This document shows positions 22,801 to 33,400 of a stretch of 41,860 bases of DNA, piece after piece. The stretch comes from Apostichopus californicus (Eukaryota; Echinodermata; Holothuroidea; Aspidochirotida; Stichopodidae), in NCBI GenBank assembly GCA_020650975.1, contig JAIPMN010000500.1, forward strand, positions 1,320-43,179, read 5' to 3'. Made by a program: the position numbers and the translations under genes. Each line of letters starts with the position of its first letter. The stretch's first letter is position 1. Under the pieces are notes generated by a model. That model had not been told where the DNA came from. It saw only the letters and a program-made list of their open reading frames with translations, and ran no database searches.

Positions 22801-23869
22801 AGTGGTATGTTTACTCAGCACTATGAGTAACCTGTGTATGGAATATTTAGAATGTTGTATCAGAGACCAGTTTAACATATTTAGCTATGCTCGGGTCAAT
22901 GTATTGTCCCTTTAATACATCACAGTGCTAGTACTGCCAATGACTAAAGAACAAGTGTTGATTTTCTTGAGCTATTTGAGATATATAGCACAACAATATA
23001 ATTGTATCTTTATAATAAACAAATGAAAGTGTAATCCTAAATACTTAGGATTTATTCTGGTTGTCCCCAGGAAAACCAGATCTCACTGTTTGGTTCATCA
23101 AATTTGGTTTCCAAAATAAATGGTGCAACTCTATAACAAAGACTGACCAATTGATGTACTCTGTAGGAAAGATGTGTAGACTTGGTGAAAATGATTCCAG
23201 ATTTGGGCCAGTAAAAGCCCCCTTCAGATTCATCATATGCCTACCGTACGACTATTTTGATTTTCATTCCGTATATCTAAAGTGATAGAGGGAGATACCA
23301 ATTCACTTATTTTGAGGTATCAAATTACAACGCAAATCTGTAGTTGTCGTCAAAAAGCAGGCATCCACCAGATGACCTCTGAGCTGATTTTGGCAGACCG
23401 AACAGAAATTCGGTCGTCCCGGTCGACCATTTGAACTTTGCCCTGAGCATGTATGTAATTGTTACATTCAGCATGTTTGGAACAAGTTAAGTTTAAATTT
23501 TCACATTTTTAAGTTTCTATGAAACTATGACAAGGTAGATTTGTGTTATCATTTCTCTTCATCACATCAAATTTGCTTTATTGTTTCAACAGGGCTGGCA
23601 TGTTACTAATAAAAACATTCTTCTTTGTAGTAGTCGAGGATAGTCTATGCTGCATGAACTGAATTCAGTTTTGTAGCGTTTCTCGTTTTGCCTCTTAAGT
23701 TCAAGCATAATATGTACACAAAGCAAAAATGAATATAAACTGCAGCAATATTGCATTTATTAAAAGAAAAAAGAAAGAAAAAAACTTCCTAGATTGTGAT
23801 TGCATTTCTTTTCTTATGATTTTATAGCTTGTTTTGCATGATTTTTCCACAGAAGTAGTAATAAATAAT
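19815..23869. other. Intergenic region, no gene recognised
   Basis: AT-rich, with a G-run at 20185-20199 and poly-A/poly-T stretches. Nothing coding was recognised. A segment at about 23340-23460 resembles one at about 8440-8530 in the ADAR intron, indicating an unclassified dispersed repeat. Confidence 0.5.
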
Positions 23870-23877
23870 ATTTGAGA

Positions 23878-24190
23878 CAGGCGCGTAGCCAAGGGGGGGG
23901 GGGCGAAGGCGGCAGCCGCCCCCCCCTTGAGCATATTTTTAAAATTATTTTTTAATGTTTTTATGATATCGCTAGTAATTTCAAAAGAGAAAATGCTAAG
24001 ATGCAACTTAGAAGGCCTGGGAAGTGCCATTTCCAGCGATCTAGGAGGCATTTTCAGCCAAAATTTTCTTGTACGCTTTGCGCCAACGTGGTGGCGCTAC
24101 GCTTAGATAGTATGCAATGCCGTATCTACGGCTTTGGTAATTTTTCTACATTTTCGCCCCTCCCTTGGCACATTCCTGGCTACGCGCCTG
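23878..24190. mobile_element. hAT-like miniature element with perfect 8-bp target duplication
   Basis: 313 bp. Left end CAGGCGCGTAGCC and right end its exact reverse complement GGCTACGCGCCTG. Flanked on both sides by ATTTGAGA (23870-23877 and 24191-24198), a perfect 8-bp duplication. Directly inside the left end a G-run (23893-23903) faces a C-run (23919-23926), a strong hairpin. It has no transposase. The perfect termini and duplication suggest fairly recent insertion. Confidence 0.9.
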
Positions 24191-24280
24191 ATTTGAGACT
24201 CTTTGATAATAGATAATTATTAAAAGAGATGAAAGGAGACACAAACCCAACCATCATTATTGATTTATCTGATAGAAATA

Positions 24281-24635
24281 ACAGCGATGAACTCCCCCAA
24301 ACTGCGTGTCGCCCTCTTAAAAAAGTTAACTTTCCGTTGCTTGCAAGTGACGTTTTTTTTCTTGTCGCTACAAAATGCAGACAGTAATGAAATGTGATAC
24401 CTTGTTATCTTTCATCTGGACCTGAGATGTCCATCCCTCCAATGTACACTGTGCTGTGGGTATTGACCATAGGCATGTATTGACTGTACACTAGTGTCTA
24501 ATTACCGACAGTAGCAAGCTGTGTGTGTATTTTCTGGGTTCGATGGTGGTGTCTAACACTTCTGTTACACCTCATTGGAAACTAGGTCAGATTACCGGCA
24601 TCAGACGTTTCTTTGTGCGCGAGTCTTCACTCCCT
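24281..24635. mobile_element. TTAA-flanked miniature element (piggyBac-like), copy B, inverted relative to copy A
   Basis: Reverse-complement relative of 13194-13548: both share, for example, TCTAATTACCGAC, AACACTTCTGTTACACCTCA and AGACAGTAATGAAA when read in the same sense. The right end CGAGTCTTCACTCCCTTTAA keeps a TTAA at 24636-24639; the left end is worn and its TTAA is lost, so the start is approximate. Confidence 0.75.
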
Positions 24636-24639
24636 TTAA

Positions 24640-26046
24640 GTAAAATCTTATTCCATATGGAACATATCACATATCTAATGTCCATTCATGCACGTCTAAA
24701 TATAACATCGGACCCTGTGTTTCAAGTTAAGGAATTTTTTTTATTTGTTTCATTTGTTTTCTACAATGGATCGAGATGGATTTTGCAAAATGCCGAATCT
24801 ATAATATGAGAGGTTTTTAACATGATCTAATCATGGCGTTGATTTCAGTGTTATTGCTATTAGTATTCTACTTTGAAAATATTAAAAAACAAAAACAAAG
24901 AGAGTAAAATATTTCATATGCTATTAGCACTTTGAAATCACATATTTGCAGAGAAAAAATTCCGCAGAAATGGCGTTTTGTCAAGGATATCTCCAAAACT
25001 GAGCAAGGTTAGCCTTTGCTATGCTAGGGTGTTGTTCAACACAACGATCTATCATTTGTAAGCTAAAGATAGTTGGGTATAGGTACAGTATGTGTCTCCT
25101 TTCAGTTTTGCTTCCAAATATGGTAAAAAGACTGGTCACCAATGATCAAATATGTAGATTTAATTCAGTGACACTGTCAGAGGTGTGTTCTCCCTCCCCA
25201 CCATCCCCCTGGGAAATATATATGAGCAGCATTTGTATCTATTCTAACAATAATTGGTATCTTTGGCAACTGCAAATAACCAGTTACCATAGTAATGATA
25301 ATGTTGGCAACAACCAACAATTTTGTTTGCTGAATATAAGATATTGTATTAACAAAATATCTTTAGTAATCTTCAGTCCACCTGTATCTGCCACTGTTTT
25401 TTCAAGCTATATCAGTATCCTTCTGTGACAGCATTCCATACAACATTTGGATCCTATGACAGATCAAATGACAACCCATTAGTCTCTTACTTCAGTGTCG
25501 AATGGCAGGAACCTCGTCAAAATTAATACACAAGTGAACATCGTCAATGTTATGTAGTCTTTGAACTAGCACTGCTCATTGACAGATGTTTAGTTAAAGA
25601 AACAACATGGCATTAGCAAAGGAAAATAAATAGAGAACCAATGCCATGAATAATCAAACTTTTTTTTGCAGATTCAATGTGAACCTTGTGGTTGGCCTGA
25701 CCCACAGGGCATGTCTTATAGACTGCTTGGCATGTATTCTTGTGATCCGGTTTAAAGCTAATCGAGAAACGGAGACATTTCTAGTCGGAAATTTGGAACT
25801 TCCTACAAATTTCTCCCCATTTTTGGTGTTTTGTGAATTTTAAAACGGAAAGGCTTGTTATGGGATTTTTAGAGACAAATCAAGAATAATTAAGCTGATT
25901 TTGCCTAACATTAGTTGAAGCTACCAGAAGCCAAACTTGAGGTTATCTGGAAAAGTAGTCTTTAGTAAGAAGTACACAAAGAGGCTTGTGTATTCTGCCA
26001 TGGTGACAGACTGCAAGAGTAGAATGAATTTTAGTTTCCTAGGGTG
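24640..26046. other. Intergenic region, no gene recognised
   Basis: AT-rich sequence. The longest open frame (25021-25428, 135 codons) shows no domain, no favourable codon pattern and no splice context, and is treated as chance. Confidence 0.5.
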
Positions 26047-26054
26047 GGTATTAG

Positions 26055-26407
26055 CAAGGGCGTAGGAACCGGGGGTGCTGGGGGGGCTCCAGCCCCCCAG
26101 TGAAAAATATGGGGGGGCGGAAGTATCATTCCGCCCCCCGCTTCGCAAGTCAGAAAACCCCTTTTTCATTTCTGCCCTTGGTGCTCAGAACATTTTGGCA
26201 TAAAAAAATCTCATTTGGAGCACCAAATTGCATCTAAGGCCAGGTGAAAATGCAAAATTATTTACAAAATGGAGTGGGTGTTGAAGTGTGCTATATTGCA
26301 CCAAATTGCATCTGAGGCCACCTGGAAATGCGAAAATTTAGACCCCTCCCCCAGGCCGGCCATCAGTCTTCAGCCCCCCCACTCAAAAGTACCTTCCTAC
26401 GCCACTG
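26055..26407. mobile_element. hAT-like miniature element with perfect 8-bp target duplication and strong internal hairpins
   Basis: 353 bp. Left end CAAGGGCGTAGGAA and right end read inverted CAGTGGCGTAGGAA. Flanked by GGTATTAG at 26047-26054 and 26408-26415 (perfect 8 bp). Inside: CTGGGGGG/CCCCCCAG stem (26078-26100); an 11-bp perfect stem GGGGGGCGGAA/TTCCGCCCCCC (26112-26122 and 26129-26139, 6-nt loop); and a direct repeat of about 33 bp starting CACCAAATTGCATCT near 26220 and 26300. Confidence 0.9.
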
Positions 26408-26415
26408 GGTATTAG

Positions 26416-27623
26416 TGATGCAACTATGGTGATTTAGCTTGAACAGAACGCATGAACCAGAATGCAAATGGGAAGGTTTAAAGAAGAGAATAGTATCAAA
26501 AGTAACCGTCTGGACCCACATGTTAATCTGCAAAGAGTTTGCCTCGTTCACAGCAAACATTTTCTTTTCTAAAGCATTAGCTTCACCTTGGGAAGTAACG
26601 GTAACTGTGTCACTTTGATAAACGGTAAAGAGAAACTTGATCGAGATAAATCAGTGATGCACCGAAGCAGGTTCCTACTAGAAGAAATTAGATCGACACA
26701 AACATGACCATCGACCTACCAATATCTTTTCACAGTTTTCACTTTTTGGGGGTAAGGTGACCAGACACCCCGATTTCTTGGGACGGCCTCCACATTTCAT
26801 GGACAATCCCCAGATTGAAAGTGTCCATGGATTTTATGTCCGCCACTGATCATTTCCAAGTTTGTAAGAAGGCCCAGAATAATGTAAATTTACAGAAACG
26901 TGGGCATTTGGCCATTTGAGAGTTCATTTGTAGTTTGTGGATTAAGGACATACTACATATAGCAACCACACACACTTTTGACAACCACAGCAATAAAATA
27001 GGGAAATATAGATAAAACATTACAAGAAAGTTAACAACACTGGAAAAATGTAAACTCTTGAACTGAAAATGTATTTATGCCGTGCAAAACAATGTGTTTT
27101 TCTACTTTTTTTTGCTTTTGCTTGAAATGCAAAATGATAATCTGTTGTTAATAAATTTAAGTAAACGATTGAACTTTATAATACACGAGCACATTAAAAT
27201 TGCACATTATAAAAAATAAGTTTCAAATAGTCCCAACACAAAATTATAAAGAATTCACTGACCCGTTCCTATGGTACACTTATACCACAACTTCAAAGAA
27301 AAATAGTAGAATCGACCATAGGACATTTGAGCTAACAAAATGACTCAAACCATTCTACTGAGGTGGTTTGATTGACCAGCTTCAAATCTTTCAGTCAAAA
27401 TTTCTTACAAGAGAAAGAGCCGTCCCTCTCTTCTTTACTTTAACCCGAGATTAATGTAACAAATGTTCTCTGAAAACTGGACAGCGTCGTCGCATTGGAC
27501 AAAGACAATGCTGAAACCTAGTTGGCTCTTTAAAGTTGATCTCTAACGGAACTCAATATCGATTCTTAATTAAAACTCCACGACTCGCAACCTACAGCCT
27601 TAAAACTTATGGATTAGAGGGAT
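26416..27623. other. Intergenic region, no gene recognised
   Basis: AT-rich. The stretch at about 26750-26860 (GGTGACCAGACACCCCGATTT onward) resembles the end of a transposon-like repeat but no paired end was found. Confidence 0.4.
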
Positions 27624-27627
27624 TTAA

Positions 27628-27849
27628 AGGTCATCAATTTTACCCCCAAATACTATATAAAGTCAATTGATGGTCACCCATACTAAAGTTTCAACAAACA
27701 TTTTAATGCCATTCTACACATAGGTTCGCACACTGGAGATATTTAAATGTCTATTTAAACATTCCTCAATGGCTGGGAACAGTTTGGAGAAAGATGACTT
27801 CTGGCAATTTCTATCATGCTAAAATTTTTGGCTAACACTGACATTACCT
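27628..27849. mobile_element. Decayed relative of the 19569 TTAA miniature element
   Basis: Starts after TTAA (27624-27627) with AGGTCATCAATTTTACCCCC, similar to the left end at 19569. It shares an internal segment around GGCTGGGAACAGTTTGGAGAA with GTCTGGGAACAATTTGGAGAA of the other copy. It ends in ACATTACCTT followed by TCAA, a worn TTAA. Confidence 0.5.
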
Positions 27850-30312
27850 TTCAATAATCTCCATATGGTTATTTTGTTAACCCTAAATTTTCCATATACT
27901 CCTTAATGAATCATTTCTTTCAAGTTGTAAGTTTCTGGAGGTTATTGGAATGTCCATGCAGCTATTTCTTACACCCCCATAACCCATGACTTTCCATATT
28001 CTTCATTTCAAGCCATGGGTTTAGTGATGTTTTTTGTAATTCTGATAAAGCTGACTTAAACCCACATCCTTCCCACACAAGTACGAAGTACTCATTCCAT
28101 TTAAATTGTGGGTAATTGGGGTTGAGAAAATAGCTACATGGGGATGCTTATCTGCAACCGATGTCCAATCATTATTATTGTGTGCAGTGTAATACTGTTT
28201 ATATTTCACGACATAAGATGCAGTTACTGCAAATTATTACACAATTGTAAGAGTCAATAGCAAATGTCAAAAAAGTCCATTACAATAGCAAAGTACACTT
28301 AACATTGTAAACTCAAATAACTGGCATTTTTCATTTTTAGCACAACACCATCTGGTTACCACCTTGTTTGGATAACCCAGGTTTTACTCTATACAACAGA
28401 TGGCACAATAAGATTGCCATTTGTAGGTGACAAGAGGGCATAATTCTGTGAAGCCAGGGCGGTGAGCTCTGTGGTCTGTAATGGGGGTAATGTTCGCATC
28501 CTCACTTTTGTGAGAAACCTCAAAAAGTGCAATTTTTGCAAAAATCTCAAATGCCCTTTAATGTAAAATTCCCAAAAAAAGTAAACGAAAAGTGATGTTT
28601 TGTCGGGAAAAAAAAAAATACTGAAACTTTGGGTAAAGATTGCACAGAGGGTCCATTTTGTTGGGATGTTTTCAGGAGATTTTGAAGTTTACATCCTAAA
28701 TAACTTGTTACCTAAGTTTGATACAAGCTGTTTTTTTTGTTCACGTAGAACAACAGCGGCATTCTACTGATATATGAGCATAAAAATAAAATAGATTAAA
28801 ATTCTGTGTTCTGGAGATTTGATTAGATTTATGCAGCATAAATTAACAATAAATTTACAGATAGAAATCTGGAAGCTTAAAGTCCAATAGAGCTTTTCCT
28901 TCCATTCCCCAAAATGAGGCCATGAGAGATCAGAATTTCTTGTTTTTGGTATTGAATTTAATATTCAAGCACTTTTTTCACACATTAATTGATAATTGGA
29001 AAGAAAAGTGGGTTGAAAATGGGTTGAGGTACTGTACATCAAAAATTGTTGTTTCTCTGAGCTGTTGTCTCAATTCAAGGACAAATTATCTCATTTATTA
29101 TTTAAATATTTATTTTGCAAACATTAATAATATTTACATCTATTTGCATATCTTTGGCCCAGACTGTAACCCATATCAGTGAAACATAGTTGATAATCCA
29201 CAAAGATTGGTTAAATATGATTTTTAATCTTCCAGAAATTATCGCTTACCTTATAAATAAACGAACAGGTCTAGATAAACGTTGATGTTTTAACGATAAC
29301 ATTAAAAAAATTGAAACCGTGCATTAAAATACATAACATAGTGGAAGACAGCAATGCCAAACTAACATGTCACACTGTATACAAACATGAACTCTTTTGC
29401 CAATGTCAACCGATTTTAATCATAATACTCTCATAGAACCAACAGGTTTTTTACTAAGAAAATTCAAACCTTTCCAAGTGGATTTCATTTCACTGTTTAA
29501 TAATAACATTGATAATTAATTGAAATCAGTGACTAAAATTTCTAGAATATAAAAATCACATACCTTAGAAAGTCTGTTTTTTTACCAGTTACATGTTGTG
29601 TATACATTTTCATTGATTCAAACAACTGTCATCTTGAGGGCATTGTGTTCCACTGTCAATAGATAAACAAAGTGTGCATAAGCGATACACCGTGTTAGAT
29701 GCAACAACATTTGCCAAGCAGCATTTAATTTGTGCAGCAGTAAACACTAACCAGTATTGCTTCAGTAACAAAATAGCAAATGTTCTATTGACTATAAAAA
29801 AAATAATATCCAGCATTTACATTTTTTAACACTTCTCTATTAATCTGGATTTGTTTTGGTGTGTGTATGTGCATTTATACATTCCACCTAGCTTTCTTTT
29901 CACTCTTAGACAATAACCAATTCTCACCAGGATAAGAAAATATACTGTTTTTCAAGTTTTCTATATAAGCATAGAGTAAAGATTTTCTTCTTTTAGATGT
30001 TTGTTTTGACCAATCTTTTCACATTTTCTTTGTAAAATACTCTATTCAGGCACAGAATTTGTCAATTGTTTCTTAAATATTTGCATTAGCTATCTCATTC
30101 CTGAATATGTGATGCCTTTCTGAAGGAATTTCTGAAACAGAAAAAAAAACAAAAAGCAGATAAAATACTTCTCTATTAAATATTTTCCTTTTTCATAAAA
30201 ATGAATAAAGTTTCACATATCATATCTTTTCAGCAATTTTTGGTAAAAAATAATTCACAATGATCAATGCAACCCGCCCATGGTTACATCTTTTATGGGA
30301 TGGATTGGTGAT
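27850..30312. other. Intergenic DNA and probable WDR37 3' untranslated region
   Basis: No coding exon recognised. On the minus strand the nearest clear AATAAA signals downstream of the WDR37 stop are at 29109-29114 and 29094-29099 (TTTATT on the plus strand), which would give a 3' untranslated region of about 1.2 kb. This assignment is tentative. Confidence 0.35.
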
Positions 30313-30432
30313 CTAGGTTGGTTGGAAGGTGACGTGCCAACCAAAGACCTGTCTATCAAAGCCACAGGAGAATAAATTGCACTGAGCACCCTCGTCAGCC
30401 CAAGCGGTTCCGCATACCATTCTGTGGTGACC
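30313..30432 (-). CDS. WDR37: WDR37 terminal coding exon (residues 448-486, WD repeat 7)
   Basis: Acceptor CACTTTTCAG. Encodes [15 protein letters not shown] and [16 protein letters not shown], then a stop TAG at 30315-30313. The final residues FQPT differ from the vertebrate C-terminus. Confidence 0.94.
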   Translation of the reverse strand, partial: GHHRMVCGTAWADEGAQCNLFSCGFDRQVFGWHVTFQPT

Positions 30433-33400
30433 CTGAAAAGTGAATGAAATATGGAACATTCAGTATGTCATTATGTTATGAACTCAAATTATTGTTCAGG
30501 AAGTGCGGAAGATGAGAGGGTGGGGAGAGGGGGGGGGGAGGGGGGAAATGGTTGATTAAGTTAAATGTCAAATACAAATTTAAGCAAAATGAAACAAACG
30601 TCTTGCAGGAAAAAGATTCAGGCAAACCTGGGAACTGTCAAAGAGTCTTTCATGATGCATTTAAATGTTGTCTAAACAGTTTTCATAATCAATCATTGTC
30701 ACATGACCTTAACTCTATCATCATCCTTGTACGTGACTGAAATTGCTCATCGATGTCATTTAAGGTTTGCGTGTTTAATAGCAAATGTTCTAGAATGCGC
30801 TTTGGGCATACACAGTAGCATCAGCCATTTATGGGTATGCAACGTACAGTCTTCCCACCCATTTCTCCTCGCCCTCACAAAAACAGAAATAGCTAAACAT
30901 TGAGTAAACACAAAATGAAACAATACAGGGCACAAATAATATTAAACCATTGACTAAAGATATACACTGCACTAACAGGCCCCTCCCTCTGACCATCGTT
31001 TAACGGCCAAGGGTGGGCAACCTACGGCCCGCCGGCCACATGCAGCCCGTCAGTGATATTTTTGCGGCCCGTGAGATGTCTCAAGGAAAAGAAAAAAAAT
31101 CATCACAAAAAACAAGCTAGCTGCTTAGAATTTATCGGCCACTAATGATGCTGTCAGGTAGGGCCTATTATCCCCATTAATTATCAACTGTACTGTATTG
31201 ACATTATGTTTTTGTGAATAAGTACACACACCTATTGCTTGAAAGTCCTCGGAATCAAAGGTTTGAAATCAACAGCAGGTCGTTGGTTAGGTGCGGCCCA
31301 GTCAATTTTTCACCCCTTATATCTGGCCCATTCATTCAAAAAGGTTGCCCACCCCTGGTTTAACCCCTCCAAAGAAAATCTATGTCCAGTGTGCTGTGAC
31401 TGATGAAAATATAGTGTACCCCACCATATATAGGTCTGATTAATATCCAAGGTCTTCTCTACCTCCTACGTTCCCCCGTCCCCCCCCCCCCTACTGCTCC
31501 TCTTTCTCCTCTTGTGGGTACATTCCTGGGCTTGCTATCACTCACCTGTCTGTTACTCTTTGGTAGTCGACCTAGTCTTACACCGGTTATGTCAAACAGT
31601 CTAACGTGACGGTTATCGTGTGGTATGGCAATAACATGGTTGGTCGGAGAGACAGCCAATCTGTATATTAGAAGGAGAGAAATCACATCCAGTCAATGTT
31701 TTTGTTTTTCAAATCATCGGTAGAATCAAATTTTCCCTGACTGTCGAGATATTTTTGAGAAAACAGAAAAGTTTAATTTTCACTTTTTCACAATACCCCC
31801 ACTCCATCAAAGTAGGATCCATCCGTTTAGCCCCAGTAGTACACTCGCTCTTGTACTGACAGCCTTAGAGCTGAAACTCACTGTATATTTATCCTCAAAC
31901 AAAACAGAGTCAGTGTATTGTGTTCACCAACGAGGGAACAGGCATTAAATACCAATTAAAAAATAAATTAAAAAAAAATAAATAAATAAAAAAAAAAACT
32001 CATGTATGAAACCTTTTCTTTATATGTTACTAAGTTATTTGTTATGTAGGTACATTTTCACAGACACATTAATAATTTCATTACACAAATGTTACAATGT
32101 ACATTGCCAATTTTTATTTGAAGGACTTAATTTCAACACTTCCGACAATTTGCGTGAGATTTGGAGATCACACTCTGAGCTGATACTTCAAACTCTGAGT
32201 CTCACTGTGTAAAACAGTGAGAGTTGGCAGTTACTACAATCTCATTGCCATGTTGTCTATATATTGCCATGTTGCATGTTGTCTGTTGTCATGTTGCCAT
32301 GTTGTCTTATTGCCATATACTTACCTATTAACAGGTGAATCTGTCCTGATCATCGCTATCGGTGTTCTCATGTTCTTGAGATCCCAGACTTTCACCGTCC
32401 TGTCGTCAGATCCGCTGACCACTTTGTCATTAGAAGTAAAAGCTGCCGATGTTACTGAGCTGTAAGATCAAAGCATGCATTGAATAAATTAGTCTTCCTA
32501 ACATTTCATCCAATGAGTAACTCATCACCAGAAAACCAAGGAATAGAAACTTCTTAAAGAACAAAGACTGTCTAATCCAACAGGCAATATCCAATCAATG
32601 TATTCTGGTCACGTACGTGACTCTCCATCAAAAAAGTGCTGTTTGTTCGCATTGTCAAGAAGCTGTGATATGAATCTGAAATACAATATCACTTAAATTA
32701 TTTACTACTTTCGTTTTACTTACTATTTTGGGAATAAAGTAAACAACAGGCAACTAATGACAGATGGCAGTGGGTATTAATTTTGAAAGCTAAGTTATTT
32801 TTGCCATTTGGAAAGAGAATGTTTTAAGTTGGCCTTCATTCACATTCATCAGCTAAGTAGACATTCAAATGAGCCCATGCACGTCTTTGTGACTATTAAG
32901 GTTGCAATAAACTAAATTATCTCTTGTTACCCTATCTTAAGAATTCCCAGATGATGATCTTAACAAAATAGCACAGTGCATATAAACGAACTGTTACATG
33001 AAGTACAACTTTTACATTTAAAACAAAGTGTTGTTAAGCAAAAACTAAACTTGGGAATGAATTTAACAAACTTACTCGCTGTGACCTTGAAAAACGTTGA
33101 CAGAATGTATGCTTGGGTCCCGGAAATCCCACAAGCGGAATGTTGTGTCTGTTGATGATGTGACGGCCATTTTGTGCGACGGATGTGTACAACAGTGAGT
33201 TAGTTCTTGGTCGTGGCCTGAGGGAAGTGATGATGTAATAGCACGCAATTGATTTAATTACGAGAACAAGCAAAACTGAAGGAATGTTTTCAACCAGGCA
33301 CAAACCTAAACATATATTCCCTAAGAAAAATATTTACACGTCAAAACTGTTGGATCAAGCACTTCACTGTAAAGATTACTAGGTTGAACAAACAAGGCAA

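Noticed and set aside
25021-25428. 135-codon open frame in the intergenic region
   Set aside because: No recognisable motif, AT-biased composition like its surroundings, no flanking exon signals. Expected by chance in a window this size.
26750-26860. Another transposon end (GGTGACCAGACACCCCG...)
   Set aside because: It resembles a repeat terminus, but no paired inverted end or target duplication could be found.
30500-30903. Open frames just upstream of the WDR37 last exon as an extra gene
   Set aside because: They lie inside the last WDR37 intron, on the opposite strand, with no motif or splice support.
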